From contig OZ220708.1 of NCBI GenBank assembly GCA_965116595.1, positions 186,001 to 250,000 on the forward strand: DNA of 64,000 bases, in the 5' to 3' direction. Shown here piece by piece: positions 49,401 through 59,341 of the stretch (the first letter of the stretch is position 1; each line of letters starts with the position of its first letter). Made by a program: the position numbers and the translations under genes. The notes under the pieces are model-generated. The model was given only the letters and a program-made list of their open reading frames with translations. It made no database searches and had not been told where the DNA came from. Source of the DNA: G963663315 sp963668255. GTDB taxonomy: Bacteria; Pseudomonadota; Gammaproteobacteria; Arenicellales; Poriferihabitantaceae.

Positions 49401-52148
49401 CTAACCGGATGCTTCTACCCGGGCCGCGCAATACTTGAATTCGGGTATCTTGCCTACCGGATCCAAAGCAGGGTTGGTCAATATATTTGCCGGCGCCTCT
49501 GCGAAGCAAAACGGAATGAAAATCATGTCATCGGGCAAGGTCGCATCCACACGGGCTTTCAGTTCGATGGCGCCCCGCCGCGTGGAAACCAGCACTTTAC
49601 CGCCGACACGCGCCTTTACTTTCTGCAATGCGGCCGGCGATAGCGTGGCAACGGCTTCGGGTTCAATCTGATCAAGTACATTTGAACGACGGGTCATGGT
49701 GCCGGTATGCCAGTGTTCCAGTTGGCGTCCGGTAGTCAATATCATCGGATACTCATCATCGGGCATTTCATCGGGCGGAATGATGCTGGCAGGCACCAGT
49801 TTGCCTTTCCTGTTCATCGTCGGGAAGCCATCGACAAAAACAACCGCATCGCCCTCCCGGTCAGGCGCTTGACACGGATAAGTCACCGAACTCTCATCCA
49901 TCACTCGCTGCCAGGATATATTGTCGAGTGACGGCATCATGCTTGCCATTTCAGTGAATACGTCGCCGGGGTCGTCATAGCGCCAGTCCATACCGATTCG
50001 TTTGCCGAGTTCGTGGATGATCCACCAATCCTGGCGGGCATCTCCGGGCATCGTCAATGCCTTCCTGCCCATTTGTACCTGGCGATTCGTGTTGGTCACC
50101 GTGCCGTCCTTTTCTGGCCAGGCGGAAGCGGGCAGGATCACGTCTGCGTAAAACGCGGTCTCTGTCAGGAACAGGTCCTGCACCACCAGGCAATCCAGTC
50201 TGGCCAGCGCTTCGCGTACATGCTGCAGATCAGGGTCCGACATTGCCGGATTTTCACCCATGATATACATGCCTGTAATGTCACCTTCATGGACCGCATT
50301 CATCACTTCAACCACAGTCAGTCCCTTTTGCGGGTCCAGCGGCGTTCCCCACGCATCTTCAAAACGCGCCCGCACATTCTCGCTTTCGACCAACTGATAA
50401 TCGGGCAGCATCATCGGAATCAAACCGGCGTCAGAAGCCCCCTGAACGTTGTTCTGGCCCCGCAATGGATGCAACCCGGTCCCCGGCCTTCCAATTTGAC
50501 CGGTAATCAGCGAAAGCGCAATCAGACAACGCGCATTATCGGTACCGTGGATATGCTGGGATATCCCCATTCCCCAGAAAATGATAGACGCTTTTGCAGT
50601 TGCAAAAGTTCGGGCCACAGTGCGTAACACGGTAGCGTCGATGCCGCAGATGACCGCCATTCTTTCCGGGGAAAACTCCTTGATATGCGCCTTCAGGTTT
50701 TCGAATCCTTCGGTATGTTGCTCGACATATCCAGGGTCATACAGCTCTTCATCAATAATGGTGTGCAAAATCCCGTTCAGCATCGCCACATCGGTACCCG
50801 GATTGAACTGCAGCGTATGGGTCGCATGGCGCTTGAGCTGAGTCCCTCTGGGATCCATCACGATCAACGTTCCCCTCGTAGCCGCCTGCTTGAAAAAGGT
50901 CGCTGCGACCGGATGGTTACTGATCGGGTTGGCGCCGATAACAACCACACAATCGGCATCCTCGACCGCGTTGAATGGCGCGGAAACGGCGCCGGAGCCG
51001 ATCCCTTCGAGCAGCGCCGCCACCGAAGAGGCATGGCAGAGCCGGGTGCAGTGATCCACATTGTTGGTGCCGAATCCCGCACGTATCAGCTTTTGAAACA
51101 GATATGCTTCTTCGTTACTGCATTTTGCCGAACCAAATCCGGCGAGTGCGTTGCCGCCTTTCCGATCCCTGATTCCGGTCAGTCCCCGGGCGGCATGATC
51201 CAGCGCCTCTTCCCAGGTGGCGATCCTGAAGTGGGTCAATGGATTGGTCGGATCCAGGTCGTCATCAGCCGCCTTGGAAATCCCGTCGAGCCGGATCAAT
51301 GGCCGGGTCAAACGATGGGGATGTTTGACATAATCGAAACCGAACCGGCCCTTGACGCACAATCTGTTACGGTTGGCCGGTCCCTCGCGGCCCTGAACAG
51401 CGACAATCTCGTTATCCCTGGTTTGATAAGTGATCTGGCATCCGACGCCGCAATATGGACATACGCTGTGAGTCTCACTCAGGGGATCGGTTTTGCCGAC
51501 ACCCTTTTCATCCACCATGGTCGCTTCCATCAAGGCGCCGGTAGGACAGGCCTGCACACATTCTCCGCAAGCCACGCAGGTACTCTCACCCATCGGGTCG
51601 TCAAAATCAAATACGATCTTGGCCTGATGGCCCCGAAAGGCCATGCCGATCACGTCGTTTACCTGCACTTCACGACAGGCGCGCACGCATAGATTGCATT
51701 GAATGCAGGCATCCAGCGCCACATGCATGGCCGGATGGCTGACATCAGCCGGCGGCGTATCCCTTTTCGGGAAACGGCTCATCCTGACATTCAACCTGTC
51801 GGCCCACTGCCACAGTTGCGAATCCTTTTCGTGGGCTACTTCACGTCGTGGCTGGTCGGCAACCAGCAACTCCATGACCAGGGTCTGCGCCCGGGTCGCC
51901 TTGTCGGTATCTGATCTGACCACCATGCCTTCGGTCGGTTTACGCAAACACGAAGCGGCGAGCACGCGTTCGCCTTCGATCTCGACCATACAGGCCCGAC
52001 AATTCCCGTCCGGTCGATAATCAGGCTTTGGTAAATAGCATAAATGGGGAATTTCCGTGCCTTGCCGTTTTGCCACCTGCCAGATGGTTTCATCTGTACG
52101 GGCCTGAACGGCCTGCCCGTCCAATATGAAATTCACTGCCTCAGACAC
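49401..52148 (-). CDS. fdhA: NAD-dependent formate dehydrogenase, molybdopterin alpha subunit
   Basis: 915 residues with, in order, a [2Fe-2S] ferredoxin domain (IPHLCYLPKPDYRPDGNCRA), a His/Cys cluster region, two 4Fe-4S ferredoxin motifs (CIQCNLCVRAC, CVACGECVQACPTGAL), the MoCo-enzyme 4Fe-4S motif CPYCGVGC, and the catalytic domain with the Mo-ligand Cys in VDHCTRLCHASSV (Cys, not Sec), ending in a molybdopterin dinucleotide-binding domain (TTGRQLEHWHTGTMTRRS). It is cytoplasmic, with no Tat signal. It oxidises formate to CO2 and passes electrons to the NuoEF-like subunit encoded one base upstream. FdhD and other maturation genes are not in the window. Confidence 0.94.
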   Translation of the reverse strand: MSEAVNFILDGQAVQARTDETIWQVAKRQGTEIPHLCYLPKPDYRPDGNCRACMVEIEGERVLAASCLRKPTEGMVVRSDTDKATRAQTLVMELLVADQPRREVAHEKDSQLWQWADRLNVRMSRFPKRDTPPADVSHPAMHVALDACIQCNLCVRACREVQVNDVIGMAFRGHQAKIVFDFDDPMGESTCVACGECVQACPTGALMEATMVDEKGVGKTDPLSETHSVCPYCGVGCQITYQTRDNEIVAVQGREGPANRNRLCVKGRFGFDYVKHPHRLTRPLIRLDGISKAADDDLDPTNPLTHFRIATWEEALDHAARGLTGIRDRKGGNALAGFGSAKCSNEEAYLFQKLIRAGFGTNNVDHCTRLCHASSVAALLEGIGSGAVSAPFNAVEDADCVVVIGANPISNHPVAATFFKQAATRGTLIVMDPRGTQLKRHATHTLQFNPGTDVAMLNGILHTIIDEELYDPGYVEQHTEGFENLKAHIKEFSPERMAVICGIDATVLRTVARTFATAKASIIFWGMGISQHIHGTDNARCLIALSLITGQIGRPGTGLHPLRGQNNVQGASDAGLIPMMLPDYQLVESENVRARFEDAWGTPLDPQKGLTVVEVMNAVHEGDITGMYIMGENPAMSDPDLQHVREALARLDCLVVQDLFLTETAFYADVILPASAWPEKDGTVTNTNRQVQMGRKALTMPGDARQDWWIIHELGKRIGMDWRYDDPGDVFTEMASMMPSLDNISWQRVMDESSVTYPCQAPDREGDAVVFVDGFPTMNRKGKLVPASIIPPDEMPDDEYPMILTTGRQLEHWHTGTMTRRSNVLDQIEPEAVATLSPAALQKVKARVGGKVLVSTRRGAIELKARVDATLPDDMIFIPFCFAEAPANILTNPALDPVGKIPEFKYCAARVEASG

Positions 52149-53851
52149 TACAGATCCTCCGGAAAATATTTCAGCACACAGTTTATGGGATTACCCGCAG
52201 CCTGTCCAAGACCACATATTGAGGCATCGGTCATCACTGTACTCAAATCATTCAGCAGACCGACATCCCATTGCGGCTCGAGCATGACCTTGACCGCCTT
52301 TTCGGTACCCACCCTGCAAGGCGTACATTGTCCACAGCTCTCATCCTGAAAAAACTGCATCAGGTTCAACGCCACATCTTTCATATTGTCATGATCACTG
52401 AAGACCACAACCGCCGCCGAACCGATGAAACAATCGTATTCCTGAAGCGTTCCGAAGTCGAGCGGAACATCATTCACTGAAGCCGGCAGGATACCTCCGG
52501 ATGCGCCCCCCGGCAAATACCCTTTGAAAGTGTGTCCCTCAACCATGCCGCCGCAATAGTCATCGATCAACTGCTGTATCGTCACTCCGGCCGGAGCCAG
52601 CTTTACTCCTGGACTGTTCACCCGCCCGGAAACCGAGTAACTTCTCCAGCCCTTGCAACCATTCACCCCGGCTCCGGTAAACCACTGCGGGCCTTTTTCG
52701 ACGATGTCCCTGACCCAGAACAGGGTCTCGACATTATGTTCAAGTGTGGGTCTGCCGAACAGGCCAAGCTCAGCCACATAGGGTGGGCGGTTTCTTGGCA
52801 GCCCGCGTTTGCCTTCTATCGATTCGATCATCGCGGACTCTTCTCCGCAGATATATGCGCCCGCTCCACGCCTGATTTCGATCCCGACATGATCCGCAAG
52901 TCCAACATCCTGCACCTTTCGGATTTCCGTTTTCAATAATACAATGATGGCCGGATACTCATCGCGAATGTAAACGTAACTGGTTTCGGTGCCTACCGCC
53001 CAGGCTGCAATCAGCATGCCTTCAATAAATCGATGAGGATCTGTTTCGAGATAGTACCGGTCCTTGAATGTACCCGGTTCGCCTTCATCGCCATTGACTG
53101 CCATCAGTCTGGGAGCATCGAAGCCGCGTACGATATCCCACTTTCGCCCTGCCGGGAACCCGGCTCCACCCAGACCTTTCAATTCCGAGTCATTCAGATT
53201 TTCAATAATGTCCTCAGGCGTCTTTGACCCGGCAAGACAATCCCTGAGCAGCCTGTAACCGCCTCCATCGGTATATTTCCGGTAGTCGATATAATCCGGC
53301 AACTCGGGGTGGGTATGCCCGGCGCGTGCGGCAGCCAGCAACACTTCGGCATTCGCGTGACCGATATGATGATGACCGACTTCTGCAACCGGCGCCATTT
53401 CACAACGTCCCATGCACGGAGCTGTTAGAACACGCACTGTGTCCGGCGGCGCTTGCCGCTCCAGTTCCTCAACCAGCGCCTGCGCCCCGGCCAATTGACA
53501 GGCAATGCTGTCACACACTCTTATTGTTATCGGCGGCGGTGGCGTCTGGTCTTCCTTGATAACATCAAAATGCGCATAAAAAGTAGCGACCTCATAGACC
53601 TCGGTCTGGGCCAGATTCATGATCGATGCCAGTGCAGCCAGATGGGCACTCGAAAGACTACCATATTTATCCTGTATCAGGTGCAGATACTCGATCAGCA
53701 AATCCTGCCGTTGAGGCAGGTCCTCAAGCAGGGACTGAATTTCCTGCAACGCCGAGGGAACAACCTGCCGGCCTTTTGAATGGGGGCTGGTTTTGGCTTT
53801 GCCACGACCGGGGTGACGACGCCTCGACATAGTTGGACTGGCAGAAACCAT
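52148..53851 (-). CDS. fdhB: Formate dehydrogenase beta subunit, NuoE-NuoF fusion (diaphorase)
   Basis: 567 residues. The first 190 form a NuoE-like thioredoxin-fold [2Fe-2S] domain (YEVATFYAHFDV, RVCDSIACQLAG, APCMGRCEMAP: two Cys pairs). The rest is NuoF-like: GLGGAGFPAGRKWDIV (NADH/FMN), YICGEESAMIESIEGKRGLP, and the 4Fe-4S site ESCGQCTPCRVGTEK with a distal Cys in SICGLGQA. It takes electrons from FdhA and reduces NAD. Gamma and beta subunits, separate in FdsG/FdsB, are one chain here. The basic N-terminus (MSRRRHPGRGKAK) is unusual; an internal ATG (MSRRR) is an alternative start. Confidence 0.93.
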   Translation of the reverse strand: MVSASPTMSRRRHPGRGKAKTSPHSKGRQVVPSALQEIQSLLEDLPQRQDLLIEYLHLIQDKYGSLSSAHLAALASIMNLAQTEVYEVATFYAHFDVIKEDQTPPPPITIRVCDSIACQLAGAQALVEELERQAPPDTVRVLTAPCMGRCEMAPVAEVGHHHIGHANAEVLLAAARAGHTHPELPDYIDYRKYTDGGGYRLLRDCLAGSKTPEDIIENLNDSELKGLGGAGFPAGRKWDIVRGFDAPRLMAVNGDEGEPGTFKDRYYLETDPHRFIEGMLIAAWAVGTETSYVYIRDEYPAIIVLLKTEIRKVQDVGLADHVGIEIRRGAGAYICGEESAMIESIEGKRGLPRNRPPYVAELGLFGRPTLEHNVETLFWVRDIVEKGPQWFTGAGVNGCKGWRSYSVSGRVNSPGVKLAPAGVTIQQLIDDYCGGMVEGHTFKGYLPGGASGGILPASVNDVPLDFGTLQEYDCFIGSAAVVVFSDHDNMKDVALNLMQFFQDESCGQCTPCRVGTEKAVKVMLEPQWDVGLLNDLSTVMTDASICGLGQAAGNPINCVLKYFPEDL

Positions 53852-53894
53852 ATTCGCGTTACCTGATACCCATTCCTGTTTCGGTTGCCTGGAA

Positions 53895-54767
53895 TTAACC
53901 GATGGCCTGTTTCAGGGTGCGACCCAGCGAGGCGGGAGAATCTGATACCGCAATCCCTGCGCTATTCAGGGCTTCGATTTTGTCCAACGCGCCGCCCTTG
54001 CCGCCGGCAATGATGGCGCCGGCATGTCCCATTCGTCTGCCGGGCGGTGCAGTGATCCCCGCAATGAAACCGCAAACCGGTTTTCTGGTTTTACTCTGCC
54101 GGATGAAGTCGGCTGCTTCTTCTTCCGCAGTACCACCGATTTCTCCGATCATCACAATCGATTCGGTTTCCGGGTCTGACAGAAACATATCCAGACAATC
54201 GACAAAGCTGGTGCCGTTAACCGGGTCACCGCCGATTCCTATGCAGGTGCTTTGGCCCAACCCTTCAGCAGTGGTTTGTGCAACCGCCTCATAGGTCAAT
54301 GTCCCTGACCGCGAAACAATGCCGACGCTGCCTTTTTTATGAATATGGCCGGGCATGATGCCAATCTTGCATTCATCCGGGGTGATCACGCCGGGACAGT
54401 TTGGCCCCACCAGTCTGGTTGCCGAATTTTCGAGCGCGCGCTTGACCCGGATCATGTCCAGTACCGGAACACCTTCGGTAATACAAACCACCAGTGCAAG
54501 GCCTGCGTCAATCGCTTCGAGGATGGCATCCGCGGCAAAAGCCGGAGGCACATAGATGACGGATGCATCGGCGCCGGTGGTAGACACGGCTTCGTCGACG
54601 GTGTTGAATACCGGCAAACCGAGATGAACCATTCCGCCTTTGCCCGGTGTCACGCCGCCGACCATGCCGGTGCCATAGCTGATCGCCTGCTCGCTATGAA
54701 ATGTTGCCTGAGAGCCTGTAAATCCCTGGCAAATGACTTTTGTGCTTTTGTTTACCAGTACTGACAT
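53895..54767 (-). CDS. sucD: Succinyl-CoA ligase alpha subunit
   Basis: 290 residues: VICQGFTGSQATFHSEQAIS with the CoA-binding Rossmann start, GMVGGVTPGKGG, RLVGPNCPGVITP, IGIGGDPVNGTSFVDCL, and the active-site phosphohistidine in PPGRRMGHAGAIIAGG. With SucC it forms succinyl-CoA synthetase of the TCA cycle. The malate-CoA ligase MtkB is a close relative; sequence here looks like ordinary SucD. It overlaps sucC by one base and lies 43 bases upstream of the fdhB start. Confidence 0.94.
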   Translation of the reverse strand: MSVLVNKSTKVICQGFTGSQATFHSEQAISYGTGMVGGVTPGKGGMVHLGLPVFNTVDEAVSTTGADASVIYVPPAFAADAILEAIDAGLALVVCITEGVPVLDMIRVKRALENSATRLVGPNCPGVITPDECKIGIMPGHIHKKGSVGIVSRSGTLTYEAVAQTTAEGLGQSTCIGIGGDPVNGTSFVDCLDMFLSDPETESIVMIGEIGGTAEEEAADFIRQSKTRKPVCGFIAGITAPPGRRMGHAGAIIAGGKGGALDKIEALNSAGIAVSDSPASLGRTLKQAIG

Positions 54768-55936
54768 CAGCCTTCTCCGTTGACAACTTGAACCACTTTT
54801 CGGGCAGCGTCATCCAGGTCGTCCGCCAGCACAATCGGCAACTGCGACTCGGCAAGGATCCGCTTGCCCATGTCCACATTGGTGCCTTCAAGACGAACCA
54901 CCAGCGGCACATCGAGTTTCGCTTCCCTTGCGCCAGCGACAATACCTTCTGCAATCACGTCACAACGCATGATGCCGCCGAAAATGTTCACCAGGATGCC
55001 CTTGACGTTGTCGTCAGACAGGATGATCTTGAATGCTTCGGTAACCCGTTCAGTGGTGGCGCCGCCACCCACGTCCAGGAAGTTCGCCGGTGAACTGCCA
55101 TACAGTTGAATAATATCCATGGTAGCCATGGCAAGCCCTGCCCCATTGACCATGCAACCGATGTCGCCATCGAGCTTGATGTAGTTCAGGTCATATTCGC
55201 TGGCTTTAGCTTCTGCCGGGTCCTCTTCGTCTTCATCGCGCAGATCAATGATGCGGGGATGACGATACAATGCGTTACTGTCAAAATTCATTTTCGCATC
55301 CAGGGCAATCAGGTCGCCGCCACCCGTCACCACCAGCGGATTGATCTCAACCATGCTGGCATCGAGTTTTGTAAATGCCTGATACATCCCCAGCATGAAT
55401 TTGACTGCGGACCGGATCTGTCCCCCGGACAGATTCAGTCCATAAGCAAGTTTACGGGCATGAAAGGGCTGCAGGCCAGTGACTGGATCAATCATCACTT
55501 TGATAATTTTTTCCGGGGTATTTGCGGCCACTTCTTCAATATCCATACCGCCTTCGGTAGAGGCAATCACCGTGATCCGGCTCGACCCACGGTCCACCAG
55601 CATGCCAAGGTACAATTCCCGTGCAATATCACAACCCTCTTCAATGTAAATCCGCTTGACGCATTGGCCACCGGGACCGGTTTGATGAGTGATGAGCTGC
55701 ATACCCAGAACATCGTTGGCAGCGGCCTGTAGATCTTCGATCGAAGAAACCACCTTTACACCGCCGCCTTTGCCCCGGCCGCCGGCATGAATCTGGGCCT
55801 TGATTACCCAGATCGGCCCACCCAGCTCTTGCGCTCCACTGATCGCCTGATCAACGGTGAACGCAATCCTGCCTTTCGGTACGGCAACGCCAAAGTCAGA
55901 CAACAGTGACTTGGCCTGATACTCATGGATATTCAT
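54767..55936 (-). CDS. sucC: Succinyl-CoA ligase beta subunit
   Basis: 389 residues: MNIHEYQAKSLLSDFGV, KAQIHAGGRGKGGGVK, the ATP-grasp region LEINPL-type MVEINPLVVTGGGD, LDAKMNFDSNALYRH, GCMVNGAGLAMATMDII, NFLDVGGGATTERV and VNIFGGIMRCDVIA. ATP or GTP use cannot be told. MtkA of the serine cycle is the main alternative, considered because of the C1 genes nearby, but the EDPAEAKASEYDLNYIKLDG region fits SucC. The linked sucAB genes are not present here. Confidence 0.93.
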   Translation of the reverse strand: MNIHEYQAKSLLSDFGVAVPKGRIAFTVDQAISGAQELGGPIWVIKAQIHAGGRGKGGGVKVVSSIEDLQAAANDVLGMQLITHQTGPGGQCVKRIYIEEGCDIARELYLGMLVDRGSSRITVIASTEGGMDIEEVAANTPEKIIKVMIDPVTGLQPFHARKLAYGLNLSGGQIRSAVKFMLGMYQAFTKLDASMVEINPLVVTGGGDLIALDAKMNFDSNALYRHPRIIDLRDEDEEDPAEAKASEYDLNYIKLDGDIGCMVNGAGLAMATMDIIQLYGSSPANFLDVGGGATTERVTEAFKIILSDDNVKGILVNIFGGIMRCDVIAEGIVAGAREAKLDVPLVVRLEGTNVDMGKRILAESQLPIVLADDLDDAARKVVQVVNGEG

Positions 55937-56064
55937 AGATTTTGATATTCGAAGGAGTTCTGGAAAACAGCGCCAAAGTATACCCTGTTACCTTCCCGTC
56001 AACAATTCCCACCGACCTCTGAAGCAGATCGGGTACTGGTATATTGTATACCAGGATTACCCGG

Positions 56065-57489
56065 TCATTCAATCCGGGCTACATGCAACAGGTTGGTGGT
56101 CCCCGACTTGCCGAACGGCAACCCTGCTGCAATCACTACTGCCTCTCCGGGTGCGGCGAATTTCTCCCGTACGGCAATCGCTTTTGCCGTATCGATGACC
56201 TGACTGATGTCGGCCTGTTCTTTTGCCACATCCACGGTTACGGCATGAATTCCCCAGGCAAGCGCCAGGTGGCGGGCAGACCTGACGGACGGTGTCAGGC
56301 TCAAAATCGGTGCATGAGGCCGCTCACGGGCTGCACGCAAACTGGTGCTGCCCGAATCGGTGTAGGTCACAGTAGCCGCCGATGACAATATGCTGGTCAT
56401 GGTCTGCAATGCATTACAGATAGCATCCGCTGTCGTACTGTCCGGCTGCGGACGCTGTGCATCGATAAGGGAAGAATAGACCGGATCGCCTTCCACCTCT
56501 TCGATAATACTGTTCATCATTTGTACCGATCGTACCGGGTACTCCCCCGCGGCGGATTCCGCTGACAGCATCACCGCATCCACACCATCATAGATGGCGG
56601 TCGCCACGTCTGACGCTTCGGCGCGGGTGGGCACCGGATTGATCACCATCGAATCCAGCATGTGGGTTGCCACCACAACCGGTTTCCCGGCCTGACGACA
56701 CTGGCGGATGATTTTCTTCTGGACGACAGGCACTTTCTGCGGCGGTAATTCAACACCCAGGTCTCCCCGCGCCACCATGACGCCATCGCAGATCCTTAGA
56801 ATTTCATCCAGGTATTTCACGGCCGAGGGTTTCTCCAGCTTGACCATGATCTTCGCGCGGCCCCTGACAATCGACTTCAGTTCTTCCACATCCGATGGCT
56901 GCTGTACAAAGGACTGGGCAACCCAGTCAATATCCAGGCCGAGTCCATATTCGAGGTCTTCACGGTCCTTTTTGGTGAGCACGGAAACCGGCAAAATCAC
57001 CTCCGGCACATTCACGCCCTTGTGGTCGCTGATCACGCCGCCCACAATCACCTCGGTATCCGCAAAATCCGCCGTGCAATGAACGACTTTCAGCCGAACC
57101 CGGCCATCGTCAATCATCAATTCATTCCCCGGTTCAAGGGCTGCAAAAATTTCAGGGTGGGGCAATGGCGCCCTGTGCCTGTTGCCTGGCTTCTCCTTCA
57201 TATCGAGGCGAAAGGTTTCGCCTTTCTTTAACATGGCCCTGCCTTTCCTGATTTCACCCAGCCTCAGCTTGGGCCCCTGTATGTCGATCAAAATCCCGAC
57301 TGGCCGGCCGGTCTGATTTTCTATCTTTCTGCAAATATCGACACGTTGCCCGTGTTCCCGATGAGTTCCATGGCTGAAATTGAGTCGAAACACATCAACC
57401 CCGCAATCGAACAGTTCGCGGATCATTGGTTCGCTCTGACTTGCCGGCCCCAGCGTCGCCACAATTTTTGCCTTTCTGTTTCGTCTCAT
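56065..57489 (-). CDS. pyk: Pyruvate kinase
   Basis: 474 residues with the standard motifs: KIVATLGPASQS, DVFRLNFSHGTH, DIQGPKLRLGEI, VMVARGDLGVELP with Mg2+/K+ ligands, PVVVATHMLDSM and DGVDAVMLSAESAAGEYP. The C-terminal allosteric domain is shorter than in PykF/PykA with complete effector loops, but present. It makes pyruvate and ATP from PEP. It is 128 bases upstream of sucC on the same strand and may be in one transcript with sucCD and fdh. Confidence 0.96.
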   Translation of the reverse strand: MRRNRKAKIVATLGPASQSEPMIRELFDCGVDVFRLNFSHGTHREHGQRVDICRKIENQTGRPVGILIDIQGPKLRLGEIRKGRAMLKKGETFRLDMKEKPGNRHRAPLPHPEIFAALEPGNELMIDDGRVRLKVVHCTADFADTEVIVGGVISDHKGVNVPEVILPVSVLTKKDREDLEYGLGLDIDWVAQSFVQQPSDVEELKSIVRGRAKIMVKLEKPSAVKYLDEILRICDGVMVARGDLGVELPPQKVPVVQKKIIRQCRQAGKPVVVATHMLDSMVINPVPTRAEASDVATAIYDGVDAVMLSAESAAGEYPVRSVQMMNSIIEEVEGDPVYSSLIDAQRPQPDSTTADAICNALQTMTSILSSAATVTYTDSGSTSLRAARERPHAPILSLTPSVRSARHLALAWGIHAVTVDVAKEQADISQVIDTAKAIAVREKFAAPGEAVVIAAGLPFGKSGTTNLLHVARIE

Positions 57490-57535
57490 GTTTTTGTTGC
57501 CTGATTGGCCGTTTTGACTGGAATTGACTACCCAC

Positions 57536-57563
57536 TTGACCCGGCTCGCAAAACGGGTATAGT
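57536..57563 (+). promoter_or_regulatory. Sigma-70-like promoter of the Rieske cluster
   Basis: TTGACC at 57536-57541 and TATAGT at 57558-57563 with a 16-base spacer. The expected start near 57570 gives a leader of about 25 bases before the ferredoxin ATG at 57595. It lies in the divergent gap from pyk. Confidence 0.6.
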
Positions 57564-57594
57564 CTGCGATTTTTTCAGTTCAACTTTCAGCACA

Positions 57595-57912
57595 ATGACC
57601 ACATCACTTCAATGGCATCGCGCCATACCATTTTCGCAACTGGATGATGAAGAACCCACCCAGATCAGGGTTGATGACAAATTGATCGCTCTTTGCAAGC
57701 TGGACGATCAAGCCTTTGCGGTGGATGATATTTGCACTCACGAATATGCCTCGCTTTCAGATGGAATAATCGAGGATGGCTGCCTTGAGTGCCCGTTGCA
57801 TCAGGCTTTATTCGATATACGAACCGGCAAGGCATTAACCCTTCCGGCGGTCATCGACCTGGCGGTGTATTCAGTCAAGATTGAAGATGGTATAGTCTGG
57901 GTCGGCGTGTGA
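57595..57912 (+). CDS. Rieske-type [2Fe-2S] ferredoxin
   Basis: 105 residues from ATG 57595 (an upstream frame from 57505 would cover the promoter). The Rieske motif is ICTHEYASLSDGIIEDGCLE followed by CPLH, i.e. CxH-x16-CxxH. VDDKLIALCKLDDQAFAVDD before it is the usual strand order of oxygenase ferredoxins (NagAb/BphF type). It would pass single electrons from a reductase to the oxygenase encoded 37 bases downstream. No reductase gene is seen in the window. Confidence 0.88.
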   Translation: MTTSLQWHRAIPFSQLDDEEPTQIRVDDKLIALCKLDDQAFAVDDICTHEYASLSDGIIEDGCLECPLHQALFDIRTGKALTLPAVIDLAVYSVKIEDGIVWVGV

Positions 57913-57949
57913 CGCAAAAAACCTGTACTCAAACCGGATTTAATTCCAA

Positions 57950-59329
57950 ATGTTGTCACAAGATAAAGAAAATTTCCAGCCTTATTGCGGTTACCACCAG
58001 AGCTTTGCGGGTGACCATGACCATGAACTGGCCGAGACCGGCGCCGGCTCCGTGATGGGGGAATTGATGCGGCGTTACTGGCACCCGGTGGCGATAACCG
58101 GAGAATTGAAAGACCGCCCGAAACGCATCAAAGTGATGGGCGAGGAACTGGTCCTGTTCCGCGACCGCAGTGGCCGCATCGGGCTGGTTCACAAAAACTG
58201 CCCCCATCGCCGGGCTTCGCTGGAATTCGGCCATTGTGAAACCAGGGGGATTCGCTGCTGTTATCACGGCTGGCTATTCGATATTGATGGTTCCATACTC
58301 GAAATTCCCGGACAACCTGAAAATTCTGACAGCGCCGCCAGCATTCAACGCTCCAGACGCCTCGGCGCCTATCCGGTGATTGAGTTCCGGGGATTGATCT
58401 TTGCCTATCTGGGCCCGGCGCAGGAAAAGCCTCTTTTTCCCCATTACGATGTCTATGATCTGCCCGACATGGTGACGACTCCTTATGCGGCGGTGTTCAA
58501 CTGCAACTGGATTCAGGTGCTGGACGCGATCGTGGACCCGGTGCATACTGCGTTTTTACACCAGAAGCAGTTTACCGACGGCTTTGGCGTGGTTGGTGAG
58601 TACCAGTTCTATGAGCGTGACCGGATCCGCTTTCTGGGCACGGCGACGCGGCGGGTCCATGAGAATGCCTGGGTGCGGGTGAACGAACTGATTCTGCCGA
58701 ACTTTACCCAGTCGGGAGCCGCCTTTTCGACCGATGGCGCCCAGGTGAAATATTTCGGTCGGAGCGCTTTTACGCGCTGGGTGGTTCCCGTGGATGACGA
58801 GCGCTGCATCGCTTACGCCTGGGCTAACTTCGGTCCACGTGGAGACCCGCCGGAGTTCAATACCCGGGAGGGAATAGAGAAAATCGAACAGGGAGAGGTG
58901 ATTGATCGCACTTATGAGGAAAGGCAAGCCAGTCCGGGCGACGTGGAAGCGGTCGAAGGAATGGGCGTCATCTCCAAACATTCCAGGGAGCATCTGGTCA
59001 CAGCGGACCGCGGGGTCATTCTTTACCGGCGGCGGCTTCGGCGACTGGCCCGCGACCTGGCCAAAGGCAAGCTGCCGCCCCAACCCGCCGACCTCCAATC
59101 GGGGGCAATTCCGACTTACGGCAGCGATACGGTAATACATACCCCCGCCTGCGAATCGGCAGACGACAGCGAGCATCTGCGGCGGATAAACGATCAGGTC
59201 ATGGAGGCTATTTTCCAAGGGGACCAGTACAGCGGCCCGGCGCGAGACGATTTCATCATCGCTGAACTGAAAAAACCACAGGATCGTCCGCGACCTGACC
59301 AAAACCTTGATTCCGACTCAATATCATAG
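57950..59329 (+). CDS. Rieske non-heme iron oxygenase, alpha subunit
   Basis: 459 residues. The Rieske domain is near 80-125 (CPHRRASLEFGHC, then CCYHGWLFD: CxH and CxxH), preceded by MRRYWHPVAITGEL, a mark of the phthalate/vanillate-type single-component family. The mononuclear iron site is DAIVDPVHTAFLHQKQF, with the bridging Asp and two His. Substrates of this group are aromatic acids or ethers, but members also demethylate betaines (GbcA, CntA, stachydrine demethylase), which is notable given the carnitine operon. The substrate is not resolved. Confidence 0.85.
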   Translation: MLSQDKENFQPYCGYHQSFAGDHDHELAETGAGSVMGELMRRYWHPVAITGELKDRPKRIKVMGEELVLFRDRSGRIGLVHKNCPHRRASLEFGHCETRGIRCCYHGWLFDIDGSILEIPGQPENSDSAASIQRSRRLGAYPVIEFRGLIFAYLGPAQEKPLFPHYDVYDLPDMVTTPYAAVFNCNWIQVLDAIVDPVHTAFLHQKQFTDGFGVVGEYQFYERDRIRFLGTATRRVHENAWVRVNELILPNFTQSGAAFSTDGAQVKYFGRSAFTRWVVPVDDERCIAYAWANFGPRGDPPEFNTREGIEKIEQGEVIDRTYEERQASPGDVEAVEGMGVISKHSREHLVTADRGVILYRRRLRRLARDLAKGKLPPQPADLQSGAIPTYGSDTVIHTPACESADDSEHLRRINDQVMEAIFQGDQYSGPARDDFIIAELKKPQDRPRPDQNLDSDSIS

Positions 59330-59341
59330 CGGCCTTCTCCT

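Noticed and set aside
50685..51692. Plus-strand open frame of 335 codons
   Set aside because: Antisense to fdhA; no recognisable domain.
53895..55936. Malate-CoA ligase mtkAB of the serine cycle
   Set aside because: C1 genes nearby made it tempting, but the sequences read as ordinary SucD/SucC, and no mcl, ppc or other serine-cycle genes adjoin.
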